The notes beneath the pieces are model-generated. The model was not told the DNA's origin, did no database searches, and worked only from the letters and a program-made list of their open reading frames with translations. DNA of 64,000 nt from the NCBI RefSeq assembly GCF_009857445.1, contig NZ_WWCN01000007.1, positions 1-64,000 on the forward strand, given 5' to 3'. Shown piece after piece: positions 26,472-36,653 of this stretch; the stretch's first letter is position 1; each line of letters starts with the position of its first letter. The position numbers and the translations under genes were made by a program. Source of the DNA: Duganella flavida (lineage in GTDB: Bacteria > Pseudomonadota > Gammaproteobacteria > Burkholderiales > Burkholderiaceae_D).

Positions 26472-28522
26472 AACCAGCCCGTACCTTCTTCCAGCGCCTG
26501 CGCCATTACTACATCCTGTTCACCGCCGGCTTCGCCTGCTTCCTGATCGCGCTGGCCGCGCTGGAACAGGAAGGCATGCCGCGCGTGTGGATCGGCTATT
26601 TGTTCATGTTTGCCACCATCGTGCTGTACGCGCTGATCGGCGTCATCAGCCGCACCTCCAACGTGCTCGAATACTATGTAGCCGGACGCCGCGTGCCCGC
26701 CATGTTCAACGGCATGGCCACCGCTGCCGACTGGATCTCGGCCGCCAGCTTCATCAGCCTTGCGGGCGGGCTGTACCTGCACGGCTTCGACGGCCTCGCC
26801 TACATCATGGGCTGGACCGGCGGCTATTGCCTGGTCGCGCTCTTGATCGCACCCTACCTGCGCAAGTTCGCGCAATACACCATCCCCGACTTCCTGGCCG
26901 AACGCTACGGCGGCGCCGACAACGCCGAGCGCGGCGGCCGCGCCGTGCGCATTCTCGCGGTGGTGGCCACCATCTCGGTCTCGTTCACCTACGTGGTAGC
27001 GCAGATTTATGCGGTGGGCCTGATCGCCTCGCGCTTCACCGGCGTCGATTTCTCGGTCGGCATCTTCCTCGGCCTCGCCAGTATTCTGGTGTGTTCCTTC
27101 CTCGGCGGCATGCGCGCCATCACGTGGACGCAGGTGGCACAGTACATCATCATCGTGGTGGCATTCTTGATCCCGGCCATCTGGCTGTCGGCCAAACATA
27201 GCGACAATCCGATTCCGCAAGTCGCCTACGGCAAGCTGCTGCCCAAGCTGAGTGCACGCGAGCACGTGCTGCAGGACGATCCCAAAGAAGCCGAAGTGCG
27301 CGCCATCTTCCGCCAGCGCGCTGCCGATTACGAAGCCCGCATCAAGACCCTGCCGGCTTCGTGGGAAGCCGGCCGCACCGACCTCCAGCGCAAACTCGAC
27401 AGCGTGAAAGCCCGCAACGCCTCGCTGCTGGAGATCCGCAGCGCCGAGCGCGAGCTGGTGGCCTATCCGAAAAGCCCCGACGACGCCGAACACGCCTGGA
27501 CCGAAGCGCGCGAACAAAACCTGCAGCGCGCCGAACCGATCACGCCGCACGCCACGCCCTACCCCGGCGACAAGGAAACCTCCGACATCAAGCGCAATAA
27601 CTTCCTCGCGCTGGTGTTTTGCCTGATGCTGGGCACAGCTGCGCTGCCGCACATCCTGATGCGTTCCTACACCACGCCGTCGGTGCATGAAACGCGGGTG
27701 TCGGTGTTCTGGACCCTGTTCTTCATCCTGCTGATCTACCTGACCATCCCGGCGCTGGCGGTGCTGGTCAAGTACGATATTTACAGCGCGCTGGTCGGCA
27801 CTGATTACGCCCACCTGCCTAACTGGGTCTCGTACTGGGCCAATGTAGACAAGGTCAACCCGCTGTTCAGCATCAGCGACATCAACCACGATGGCGTGGT
27901 GCAGCTGGCTGAAATCACCATCGATGCCGACGTGCTAGTGCTGGCCACGCCGGAAATCGCCGGCCTGCCTTACGTGATCTCCGGGCTGGTGGCGGCCGGC
28001 GGCCTGGCAGCTGCGCTATCGACTGCGGACGGCCTGCTGCTGGCCATCTCCAACGCGCTGTCACACGACGTCTACTACAAGCTGGTCGACCGCAGCGCCT
28101 CCACTCAAAAGCGTGTGACCATCTCCAAGCTGCTGTTGCTGGCGGTGGCCTTCATTGCCGCCTACGCCGCGTCGACCAAGCCGGGCGACATCCTGTCGCT
28201 AGTGGGCGCGGCCTTCTCGCTGGCCGGCTCGACACTGTTCCCGGCGCTGGTGCTGGGCGTGTTCTGGAAGCGCGCCAACCACTACGGCGCGATTGCCGGC
28301 ATGGTGACCGGCTTCACGCTATGCATCTACTACATGCTGCACACCAGCCCGGTGCTGGGCGGCGCGCCGGCCAACCAGTGGTTCCACATCGCGCCGATTT
28401 CGGCCGGCATCTTCGGCATTCCGGCCGGCGTACTGGCGATTATCGCTGTCAGCCTGCTGACGCCGGCGCCCGGCCGCCAGACCGCCGCATTGGTCGACTA
28501 CATCCGCGCACCAGAACAATAA
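26468..28522 (+). CDS. large sodium:solute symporter family protein (VC_2705/ActP-like)
   Basis: A 684-residue SSS symporter with about 13 transmembrane segments. The usual core motifs are present, such as YYVAGRRVPAMFNGMATAADW near the N-terminus and GGLAAALSTADGLLLAISNALSHDVY later. A soluble insert of about 130 residues (about 245-376), rich in charged helix residues, interrupts the membrane part, as in the enlarged VC_2705 subfamily. It starts at TTG 26468, overlapping the DUF4212 stop. Acetate, pyruvate or another short organic acid is the probable substrate by family. Confidence 0.9.
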   Translation: MKPARTFFQRLRHYYILFTAGFACFLIALAALEQEGMPRVWIGYLFMFATIVLYALIGVISRTSNVLEYYVAGRRVPAMFNGMATAADWISAASFISLAGGLYLHGFDGLAYIMGWTGGYCLVALLIAPYLRKFAQYTIPDFLAERYGGADNAERGGRAVRILAVVATISVSFTYVVAQIYAVGLIASRFTGVDFSVGIFLGLASILVCSFLGGMRAITWTQVAQYIIIVVAFLIPAIWLSAKHSDNPIPQVAYGKLLPKLSAREHVLQDDPKEAEVRAIFRQRAADYEARIKTLPASWEAGRTDLQRKLDSVKARNASLLEIRSAERELVAYPKSPDDAEHAWTEAREQNLQRAEPITPHATPYPGDKETSDIKRNNFLALVFCLMLGTAALPHILMRSYTTPSVHETRVSVFWTLFFILLIYLTIPALAVLVKYDIYSALVGTDYAHLPNWVSYWANVDKVNPLFSISDINHDGVVQLAEITIDADVLVLATPEIAGLPYVISGLVAAGGLAAALSTADGLLLAISNALSHDVYYKLVDRSASTQKRVTISKLLLLAVAFIAAYAASTKPGDILSLVGAAFSLAGSTLFPALVLGVFWKRANHYGAIAGMVTGFTLCIYYMLHTSPVLGGAPANQWFHIAPISAGIFGIPAGVLAIIAVSLLTPAPGRQTAALVDYIRAPEQ

Positions 28523-28604
28523 AATACATACGCCTTGTGGCGGATTTGATAACTTGATGCTATTGTGCTCTCGTTACCAATTTCGCAACCACCACAACCC
28601 GCAT

Positions 28605-30611
28605 ATGCGCCTCCACCACCTCCTGCGCGCCACGGCTCTGGCCGGCGCCATCCTCTGCGGTCAGTCGCTGGCAGCCGCAGCGGCCAAGCCGCCCATCGCC
28701 GACTTCTTCAATAATCCGGAATTCAGTGACGCCGTGCTGTCGCCCAGCGGCAAATACCTGGCGGTACGCCTCGGCGGCAAGGACAAGCGCGACATGCTGG
28801 GCGTGGTCGACCTGGAAACCAATGCGGTCAAGGTGGTGGGCAATTTTTCCGATGCCGACATCGGCCGCTATGCCTGGGTGAATGACAAGCGGCTGGTGTT
28901 CAACGCCACTGACAAGGACCTGGCGCAAGGCGATATGCGCTATGCGCCCGGCCTGTACGCCATCAACCGCGACGGCACTGGTTTCCGCCAGCTGGCCATG
29001 CGCGATGGCAAGCCCTTCATCACCTCCGGCAATCCCAACCTGCAGCGCGAACTGCTGCCGTGGCATACCTACCTGCTGGACCAGGACGGCGCCCAGGATA
29101 GCGACTTCATCTACGTGGAAGACAATAGTTACAGCGGACCGGGCCAGCTCAACCACATCGACCTGGTCAAGCTGAATACCGTCACCGGCCGCATCGCCGG
29201 CGTCACCGAGCGCCCCGGCGACAGCAAATACTGGCTGCTCGATGCGCAGGGCGAGCCGCGCCTGACCATCGCCTCCGACAAGGGCACCAGCAGCATGTAC
29301 TACCGCGACCCGGCCACCAAAGCCTGGCGCAAGCTGGGCGACTACGACAGCTACACCGGTCGCGGCGCCGACTTCCGCCCGCTGGCCTTCGGCCCGGACG
29401 GCACGCTGTACGTGGTCGCATGGCGCGGTGGCGACACGTCGGCCGTCTACACCTATGACATCAACAGCGGCAAGCTGTCCGACAAGCCGCTGGTCAAGCT
29501 GGACGGCTACGACTTCCACGGCAAGCTGATCATGAACCAGGACAAGCTGGTCGGCGTAAAGCACCTGACCGACGCCATGGGCACCACCTGGATCGATCCG
29601 GCCATGAAAGCCATGCAGGAAAAGGTCGACACCATCCTGCCCAACACCGTCAACCTGCTGACCCTGCCCAAGCGGCCGGAATCGCCGTGGGTGCTGGTAA
29701 CGGCCTATGCCGACATCTGGCCCAAGCGCATGATGCTGTACAACAGCCAGACGCAAAAGATGACCCTGATCGGTGAGTCGCATCCGCGCATCTCGCCCAA
29801 CGACATGGCGCAAACCACGCTGGTGCACTACCAGGCGCGCGACGGCCTGACCATTCCGGCATGGCTGACCTTGCCACGCGGCGGCAGCAAGAACCAGCCG
29901 ATGGTGGTGCTGGTGCACGGCGGCCCCTATGTGCGCGGCAGCAGCTGGGGCTGGGATCCGCAAGTGCAGTTCCTGGCCTCGCGCGGCTACGCTGTGCTGC
30001 AGCCGGAATATCGCGGCAGCACCGGCTTCGGTAACAAGCATTTCGTGGCCGGCTGGAAGCAGTGGGGCTTGAAAATGCAGGACGATATCGCCGACGGCAC
30101 CCGCTGGGCCATCGCCCAGGGCTATGCCGACAGCAAGCGCATCTGCATTGCCGGCGCCAGCTACGGCGGCTACGCCACGCTGATGGGCCTGGTCAACGAT
30201 CCCGACCTCTACAAGTGCGGCGTGGAATGGGCTGGCGTCACCGACATCAACCTGATGTACGACGGCAGCTGGAACTTCACCTCCGACATGCCGGACGGCT
30301 ACAAGCAATTCGGTATGCCGCAGCTGGTGGGCGACCAGGTTAAAGATGCAGAACAGCTGAAAGCCACCTCGCCGCTGCAACAGGCGGCCCGCATCAAGCA
30401 GCCGCTGCTGATGGCTTACGGCACCGCCGACATGCGCGTGCCGCTGCCGCATGGCACTAAGTTCTACAAGGCCGTCAAGCAAACCAACCCGAACGTCGAA
30501 TGGATTGAATACGACGAAGAGGGCCACGGCTGGAAACTGCCGAAAAACCGCATCGACTGGTGGGGCAAAGTCGAGCAATTCCTCAATAAGAACATCGGAT
30601 CTCCTCAATGA
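28605..30611 (+). CDS. exported S9-family (prolyl oligopeptidase-type) peptidase, copy 1 of 4
   Basis: 668 residues from ATG 28605. Signal peptide about 1-25 (ends SLAAAAA). The N-terminal half is a beta-propeller-like region. The C-terminal S9 catalytic domain has the oxyanion HGGPYVRG, nucleophile Ser519 in GASYGGYA, an acid in YGTADMRVP and a His in EEGHGW. These are family acyl-aminoacyl/dipeptidyl peptidases (COG1506). It starts the four-gene array; the next gene overlaps by ATGA. The gene lies 82 bp after the symporter, with a possible own promoter. Confidence 0.92.
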   Translation: MRLHHLLRATALAGAILCGQSLAAAAAKPPIADFFNNPEFSDAVLSPSGKYLAVRLGGKDKRDMLGVVDLETNAVKVVGNFSDADIGRYAWVNDKRLVFNATDKDLAQGDMRYAPGLYAINRDGTGFRQLAMRDGKPFITSGNPNLQRELLPWHTYLLDQDGAQDSDFIYVEDNSYSGPGQLNHIDLVKLNTVTGRIAGVTERPGDSKYWLLDAQGEPRLTIASDKGTSSMYYRDPATKAWRKLGDYDSYTGRGADFRPLAFGPDGTLYVVAWRGGDTSAVYTYDINSGKLSDKPLVKLDGYDFHGKLIMNQDKLVGVKHLTDAMGTTWIDPAMKAMQEKVDTILPNTVNLLTLPKRPESPWVLVTAYADIWPKRMMLYNSQTQKMTLIGESHPRISPNDMAQTTLVHYQARDGLTIPAWLTLPRGGSKNQPMVVLVHGGPYVRGSSWGWDPQVQFLASRGYAVLQPEYRGSTGFGNKHFVAGWKQWGLKMQDDIADGTRWAIAQGYADSKRICIAGASYGGYATLMGLVNDPDLYKCGVEWAGVTDINLMYDGSWNFTSDMPDGYKQFGMPQLVGDQVKDAEQLKATSPLQQAARIKQPLLMAYGTADMRVPLPHGTKFYKAVKQTNPNVEWIEYDEEGHGWKLPKNRIDWWGKVEQFLNKNIGSPQ

Positions 30612-32608
30612 CTTTACGCTTTACCCTGGCAGCACTGAGCACCCTGGGCGCGCTGGCGATCTTGCCGGCCGCCGCGCAAACCTCGCCGACCGCTATCCCG
30701 GCGGCGGCCTTTTTTGAAAACGCCAGCTTCAGCACGCCGCGCCTGTCGCCGGACGGCCGGCTGGTGGCGATCAAGGTGGCTGGCAAGAGTGGCCGCGTGC
30801 GTCTCGCAGTGGTCGATGCCGCCACCCGCAAGACCAGGGTGGTGGCTGCCTTCGACGATGCCGACATCAACCGCTACCACTGGGTCAATGACCAGCGCCT
30901 GGTCTTCAACGTCGGCGACCTCGGTACGGCGCAAGGCGAGGTGCGCTGGGGCGGCGGCCTGTGGGCCGTCAACGCCGACGGCAGCGAACTACGCCAGTTG
31001 GTGCGGCGCGACAGCGCCCAGAACGACGGTATCAGCAAAATACAAAACAAACTGTTGCCGTGGAATACCTTTATGTACAGCGGCGTTGGCAACCTCGACA
31101 GCGATGAGATCTTCGTCACCCAATACGAATACGGCGCCACCGGCTGGATGAACCAGATCGCCCTGCTGCGCCTGAATACCAGCAACGGCAAGTTCAAGAC
31201 CTACGCCCACCCGGCCAACACCATGGGCTGGGTGGTCGACCGCCAAGGCGTGCCACGCATCACGGTCGCCTATCGCGACAACCAGCAAGTCATTTTCCAC
31301 CGCACCGCAGACGACCAGCCGTGGACCCAGCTGGCCAGCTTCAAGCTATACCCGAGCACAGCCGACAACTTCGAACCGCAAGCCTTCGGCCCGGACGGCA
31401 CGCTGTACGTGCGCGCCAGCCTGCAGGGCGCCGACGCGCTCTACCCGTACGACATCGCCAACCGCAAGCTGGGCGACAAGCCCGCCATCAGCACGCCCGG
31501 TTATGACTTGCAAGGCCAACTGGAGTACAACCAGGACAAGGTGCAGGGCTATCACTACGAGGTCGACGCCAAAGGTACGTGGTGGGTGGATGCCACCATG
31601 AAGGCGGTGCAGCAGGCGGTGGATGCGGCGCTGCCGGCCACCAACAATATGATCAGCACACCGCTGCGGCCGACCGCACCCTACGTGCTGGTGGAATCGA
31701 GCTCGGACGTACAGCCGGCCGTCTACCGCCTGTACAACACCGAAACACACAGCCTGAGCATGCTGGGCGGCGAGCATCCCGCCATCGCACCGGAGCTGAT
31801 GTCGACCAAGGCGATGGTGCGCTACAAGGCCCGCGACGGGCTGGAAATCCCGGCCTACCTGACCACGCCCAAAGCCAGCAAGGGCAAGAACCTGCCATTG
31901 GTGGTGCTGGTCCACGGCGGCCCGTGGGTGCGCGGCGTGCACTGGGACTGGGATGCGGAAGTGCAGTTCCTGGCCTCGCGCGGCTATGCCGTGCTGGAGC
32001 CGGAATTCCGCGGCAGCACCGGCTACGGCCACCAGCTGTTCACCGCCGGCTGGAAGCAATGGGGCCTGAAGATGCAGGACGACGTGGCCGACGGCGCACG
32101 CTGGGCCATCGCCCAGGGCATCGCCGACAGCAAGCGCATCTGTATCGCCGGCGCCAGCTACGGCGGCTACGCCACGCTGATGGGTCTGGTCAACGATCCC
32201 GACCTCTATAAATGCGGCGTGGCCTGGGCCGGCGTCACCGACCTGAATATCCTCAAGGACGGCCACTGGACCAGCGAAAACAGCTGGTCCACCGGCGGCG
32301 CCTTCGACCGCTTCGGCTTCCCGGTGCTGATCGGCGGCGACGCAGCGCAGCTGGCCGCCACCTCGCCGCTGCAGCAGGCGGCCCGCATCAAGCAGCCGTT
32401 GCTGCTGGCGCACGGCGGCGCCGACCAGACTGTGCCCATCATCCACGGCACGGCGTTTAAAGATGCTGTGAGCAAAAACAATTCCTCAGTGGAATGGGTG
32501 CTCTATGCTGACGAAGGCCACGGCTGGTTCTTGCCGCAAAACCGGATCGACTTCTGGGGCAAGGTAGAAAAATTCCTCGACAAGCACATTGGAGCCTCTG
32601 CACCATGA
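30608..32608 (+). CDS. exported S9-family peptidase, copy 2 of 4
   Basis: 666 residues, signal peptide about 1-24 (LAILPAAAQ). The propeller region diverges from its neighbours. The catalytic domain is very close to copies 1, 3 and 4: HGGPWVRG, Ser517 in GASYGGYA, acid in HGGADQTVP, His in DEGHGW. It overlaps copy 1 and copy 3 at ATGA junctions on both sides, so translation is coupled. The lower similarity in the N-terminal half suggests different peptide entry or binding properties (inference). Confidence 0.92.
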   Translation: MTLRFTLAALSTLGALAILPAAAQTSPTAIPAAAFFENASFSTPRLSPDGRLVAIKVAGKSGRVRLAVVDAATRKTRVVAAFDDADINRYHWVNDQRLVFNVGDLGTAQGEVRWGGGLWAVNADGSELRQLVRRDSAQNDGISKIQNKLLPWNTFMYSGVGNLDSDEIFVTQYEYGATGWMNQIALLRLNTSNGKFKTYAHPANTMGWVVDRQGVPRITVAYRDNQQVIFHRTADDQPWTQLASFKLYPSTADNFEPQAFGPDGTLYVRASLQGADALYPYDIANRKLGDKPAISTPGYDLQGQLEYNQDKVQGYHYEVDAKGTWWVDATMKAVQQAVDAALPATNNMISTPLRPTAPYVLVESSSDVQPAVYRLYNTETHSLSMLGGEHPAIAPELMSTKAMVRYKARDGLEIPAYLTTPKASKGKNLPLVVLVHGGPWVRGVHWDWDAEVQFLASRGYAVLEPEFRGSTGYGHQLFTAGWKQWGLKMQDDVADGARWAIAQGIADSKRICIAGASYGGYATLMGLVNDPDLYKCGVAWAGVTDLNILKDGHWTSENSWSTGGAFDRFGFPVLIGGDAAQLAATSPLQQAARIKQPLLLAHGGADQTVPIIHGTAFKDAVSKNNSSVEWVLYADEGHGWFLPQNRIDFWGKVEKFLDKHIGASAP

Positions 32609-34626
32609 ACCTTTCACGCACCGTCGCCGCCAGCCTGCTGCTGGCGGTCTGCATCGCGCCGCGCGCTGCCGAGCTGCCGCCGGCCAGCGCCTTCTTTGAA
32701 AACAGCCGCTTCGGCAGTCCCAAGCTGTCGCCCGACGGCCGCTACCTGGCGGCGCGGGTGTCCAAGCCGGGCGAGCGCTACCGCCTGTCGGTGGTCAAGC
32801 TGGACGACATGAGCGTCAAGGTGGCCGCCATGTTCGGCGACGCCGACGTGGCTTACTTCGAATGGGTCAACGACAACCGGCTGGTATTCAACGGCACCGA
32901 CCGCCGTGCCACCTTCAGCGACGAGCGCTTTGCCGCCGGCCTGTTTGCCGTCAACCGCGACGGTAGCGGCTACCGCCAACTGACCAAGACCAACTTCCGC
33001 GAAGGCGACGATGCCGCCACCGGCAGCAAGATCAGCGAGCGCCTGCTGGACTATAACCACTACTTGCTGGGCCAGCCCGGCAAGCAGGACAGCGACGAGG
33101 TGTATATCGTCAAGTACCAGATTAATAACAACTACACCGAGATCACCAACCACGTGCTGCTGCGCCTGAACACCGTGACCGGCCGCACCACCCCGGTCAG
33201 CAGTCCGGGCAAGGCCAGCGACTGGCTGCTCGACCAGCAGGGCGAACCACGCCTCGCCGTCAACGACCTCGACAAGCATCACACGGTCTATGTGCGCGAA
33301 GGCGAGCAATGGAACAAGCTGCTGGAAAGCGATGCTTACGGCACCAGCAACAATAACTTCAGCCCGATCGGCTTCGGCCCGGACGGCGCGCTGTACGTCT
33401 CGGCCCGCAACAACAGCGACAAGAGCGCGCTGTACCGCTACGACCTGGCCAAGCGCCAGCCCGCCGCCGAGCCGCTGGTCGGCCTGGATGACTACGACTT
33501 CCTGCCCGACTTCAATAGCGGCGCCGATGACGACAGCCTGATCGTGCGCGACAACAAGCTGGTCGGCGTGCGCTACAACGCCGATGTGCGCGGCGTGGCC
33601 TGGCTGGACGCCAAGGGCAAGGCGCTGCAGGACAAGATCGACAAGCTGCTGCCCGGCCTGGTCAACGTGATCACCCTGCCGAAACGGCCGGAAGCGCCGT
33701 GGGTGCTGGTGGCCAGCTATTCCGACGTGCAGCCGCTGGTACATCTGGTCTACAACACCGAGACCGGCAAGCTGGTCAAGGTCGGCGCCAGCCACGACGC
33801 TATCCGTCCAGAGCAGATGGGCCATCAGGAACTGGTGCGCTACAAGGCGCGCGACGGCATGCAAATCCCGGCGCTGCTGACCATCCCGCGCGGCGCGGCG
33901 AAGAAAAACCTGCCGCTGGTGGTGCTGGTGCACGGTGGCCCGTACGTACACGGCAGCGACTGGGGCTGGAACGCCGACGCCCAGTTCCTGGCCTCGCGCG
34001 GTTACATGGTGCTGGAACCAGCGTATCGCGGCAGCACCGGCTACGGCTGGCAGCACTTCCGCGCCGGCTGGAAGCAATGGGGCTTGAAGATGCAGGACGA
34101 TATCGCCGACGGCGCGCGCTGGGCCATCGCGCAAGGCTACGCCGACGGCAAGCGTATCTGCATCGCCGGCGCCAGCTACGGCGGCTATGCCACGCTGATG
34201 GGACTGGTGAACGATCCGGACTTGTACAAGTGCGGCGTCAACTGGGCCGGCGTGACTGACATCAAGCTGATGTACACCGGCGCCTGGAGCGCGGTGTCCG
34301 ACATGAGCGACCGCTGGCTGGCCTATGGCGCGCCCACCATGATCGGCGATCCGGCCAGCGATGCAGCCCAGCTGGCCGCCACCTCGCCGCTGGTGCAGGC
34401 GGCCCGCATCAAGCAGCCACTGCTGCTGGCCTACGGCGGCGATGACCGCCGCGTGCCGCTGTACCACGGCGAAAAATTCCTCAGCGCCGTTAAAGTCGGC
34501 AACCCGGATATCGAATGGATCGTCTACGACAAGGAAGGCCACGGCTGGCGCCTGCCGCAGAACCGCATCGATTTCTGGAACCGCGTTGAAAAATTCCTGG
34601 ATCATCAGATTGGAGCAGCACATTAA
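32605..34626 (+). CDS. exported S9-family peptidase, copy 3 of 4
   Basis: 673 residues. Signal peptide about 1-22 (AVCIAPRAAE). The catalytic triad is Ser524 (GASYGGYA), an acid in YGGDDRRVP and His in KEGHGW, with oxyanion HGGPYVHG. Start overlaps copy 2 by ATGA; its stop TAA is directly followed by the ATG of copy 4. Around 34065-34125 it is almost identical to copy 4 at the DNA level, which hints at recent duplication or gene conversion. Confidence 0.92.
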   Translation: MNLSRTVAASLLLAVCIAPRAAELPPASAFFENSRFGSPKLSPDGRYLAARVSKPGERYRLSVVKLDDMSVKVAAMFGDADVAYFEWVNDNRLVFNGTDRRATFSDERFAAGLFAVNRDGSGYRQLTKTNFREGDDAATGSKISERLLDYNHYLLGQPGKQDSDEVYIVKYQINNNYTEITNHVLLRLNTVTGRTTPVSSPGKASDWLLDQQGEPRLAVNDLDKHHTVYVREGEQWNKLLESDAYGTSNNNFSPIGFGPDGALYVSARNNSDKSALYRYDLAKRQPAAEPLVGLDDYDFLPDFNSGADDDSLIVRDNKLVGVRYNADVRGVAWLDAKGKALQDKIDKLLPGLVNVITLPKRPEAPWVLVASYSDVQPLVHLVYNTETGKLVKVGASHDAIRPEQMGHQELVRYKARDGMQIPALLTIPRGAAKKNLPLVVLVHGGPYVHGSDWGWNADAQFLASRGYMVLEPAYRGSTGYGWQHFRAGWKQWGLKMQDDIADGARWAIAQGYADGKRICIAGASYGGYATLMGLVNDPDLYKCGVNWAGVTDIKLMYTGAWSAVSDMSDRWLAYGAPTMIGDPASDAAQLAATSPLVQAARIKQPLLLAYGGDDRRVPLYHGEKFLSAVKVGNPDIEWIVYDKEGHGWRLPQNRIDFWNRVEKFLDHQIGAAH

Positions 34627-36606
34627 ATGGTAGTACGTACACTGATAGCAAGCCTGCTGCTGGCAGCCGGCGCGCAAGCCCTGGCAGCCCCGCCGCCGCT
34701 GTCCGCTTTCTTCGATAATTCCCCCTTCAACGGCGCCATGCTGTCGCCGGATGGTCGCTACCTGGCGGCCTTCATTGGCGCCAACGACAAGCGCGATGGC
34801 CTGGCCGTGGTGGAGCTGGACACCCTGAAAGCCACCATGGTGGCGCAGTTTTCCGATACCGATATCGGCCAGGCACAGTGGGTCAACAACCAGCGCCTGA
34901 TGTTCAGCACCACCGACAAGGCGAGCGGCCAGCGCGACATGCGCTACGGTCCCGGCCTGTTCGTGGTCGAACGCGACGGCAAGCGTTTCCGCCAACTGGC
35001 GATGCGCCGCAACGCTTTCATCCGCAACGGCAGCGACGACAACAGGGAAATGCTGCCGTGGCATACCTTCATGCTTGACGAACCCGGCGCGCAGGACAGC
35101 GACTACGTTTACGTCACCGACGCCTCCATTACTAAAGCCGGCACGCTGGTCGCGCTCGACTTGCTGCGCCTGAACACCAGCAACGGCACAGCGCTGCCGG
35201 TCGCCCATCCGGGCACCGCGCGCTCGTGGACGCTGGACCAGAACGGTGAACCGCGCCTGCTGCAAACGCTGGACCAGGATAGCGCCAAACTGCTCTACCG
35301 CGATCCGGCCAGCAGCGAATGGCGCACGCTGAACAGCTACCAGGGCTACACTGGCGAAGGCCAGAACTTCACGCCACTGGCCTTCGGGCCGGATGGCGCT
35401 TTGTACGTGATCAGCAGCCAGGGCCGCGACCGGAGCGCGCTGTACCGCTACGATCTCGAACACAACAAGCTGCCGCCCCAGCACGTGCTGGAGCTGGACG
35501 GTTTCGACTTCCGGGGCAAACTCATCATCAGCAAGGGACGCTTGCTGGGTGTGCGCGTGCATGCCGACGCCACCGGCACCGAATGGTTCGACCCGGCCAT
35601 GAAGACCCTGCAGGCGCAAATTGATGCGCGCCTGCCCGGCACCATCAACCTGGTGACGCCGCCGGTCCGGCCGGAGAGCGCCTGGGTGCTGGTGGAATCG
35701 TATTCCGACAAGCAGCCGCTGCGCTACCTGGTGTACAACACCGAGACCCAAAAATTCAGCGAAGTCGGCCGCATCGCGGCGCAAATCAAGCCGGCCGACA
35801 TGGGCCCGCGCGAGCTCTACTACTACAAGGCGCGCGACGGCCTGCAAATCCCCGTATGGCTGACCTTACCGCCGGGCGGCGCCAAGAAAAACCTGCCGAT
35901 GGTGGTGCTGGTGCACGGCGGCCCGTGGGTACGCGGTGGCCGCTGGGAGTGGAATGCCGACGCCGAATTCCTGGCCTCGCGCGGCTACGCCGTGCTGGAG
36001 CCGGAATTCCGCGGCAGCACCGGCTACGGCAAGCAGCTGTTCCGCGCCGGCTGGAAGCAATGGGGCTTGAAGATGCAGGACGATATCGCTGACGGCGCGC
36101 GCTGGGCGGTGGCGCAGGGCTATGCCGACGCCGGCCGCATCTGCATCGCCGGCGCCAGCTACGGCGGCTATGCCACGCTGATGGGGCTGATCCGCGATCC
36201 GGACTTGTACAAATGCGGCATCAACTGGGTGGGCGTCAGCGACATCAACCTGATGTACGACGGCGGCTGGTTCTACAGCTCGGATTTGTCGAACGAGTGG
36301 AAGCGCTATGGCATGCCGGCGCTGATCGGCGACCAGGTCAAGGATGCCGAGCAGCTGAAAGCCACCTCGCCGCTGCTGCAAGCCAGCCGCATCAAGCAGC
36401 CGCTGCTGCTGGCCTACGGCGGCGCCGACCGCCGCGTGCCGATCAACCACGGCCTCAAACTGTACGATGCGGTCAAGGCCGGCAACCCGAACGTCGAGTG
36501 GATCGAGTACAGCGAGGAAGGCCACGGCTGGCACTTGCCGAAAAACCGCATCGACTTCTGGGGCCGGGTCGAGCGTTTCCTTGACAAGAATATCGGCACG
36601 CCCTGA
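34627..36606 (+). CDS. exported S9-family peptidase, copy 4 of 4
   Basis: 659 residues. Signal peptide about 1-20 (LLLAAGAQALAAP). Catalytic Ser511 in GASYGGYA, acid in YGGADRRVP, His in EEGHGW, oxyanion HGGPWVRG. It starts without any gap after copy 3 (TAAATG). It is the last gene of the array; the PFK gene starts 47 bp downstream with its own ribosome site. No transporter or regulator is inside the array, so the substrate of the four enzymes is not indicated by context. Confidence 0.92.
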   Translation: MVVRTLIASLLLAAGAQALAAPPPLSAFFDNSPFNGAMLSPDGRYLAAFIGANDKRDGLAVVELDTLKATMVAQFSDTDIGQAQWVNNQRLMFSTTDKASGQRDMRYGPGLFVVERDGKRFRQLAMRRNAFIRNGSDDNREMLPWHTFMLDEPGAQDSDYVYVTDASITKAGTLVALDLLRLNTSNGTALPVAHPGTARSWTLDQNGEPRLLQTLDQDSAKLLYRDPASSEWRTLNSYQGYTGEGQNFTPLAFGPDGALYVISSQGRDRSALYRYDLEHNKLPPQHVLELDGFDFRGKLIISKGRLLGVRVHADATGTEWFDPAMKTLQAQIDARLPGTINLVTPPVRPESAWVLVESYSDKQPLRYLVYNTETQKFSEVGRIAAQIKPADMGPRELYYYKARDGLQIPVWLTLPPGGAKKNLPMVVLVHGGPWVRGGRWEWNADAEFLASRGYAVLEPEFRGSTGYGKQLFRAGWKQWGLKMQDDIADGARWAVAQGYADAGRICIAGASYGGYATLMGLIRDPDLYKCGINWVGVSDINLMYDGGWFYSSDLSNEWKRYGMPALIGDQVKDAEQLKATSPLLQASRIKQPLLLAYGGADRRVPINHGLKLYDAVKAGNPNVEWIEYSEEGHGWHLPKNRIDFWGRVERFLDKNIGTP

Positions 36607-36653
36607 AGTTCGCGTTATAGTGGTCGGATAACTTCACCAGAGGAGAAGCGAGC

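Noticed and set aside
28560..30608. 682-codon open frame on the minus strand
   Set aside because: It is fully antisense to S9 peptidase copy 1 and shows no family features.
32614..35847. 1077-codon open frame on the minus strand
   Set aside because: It lies opposite S9 peptidase copies 3 and 4. GC-rich codon use often leaves such long antisense frames open. The translated sequence is Gln/His/Val/Arg-rich without motifs.
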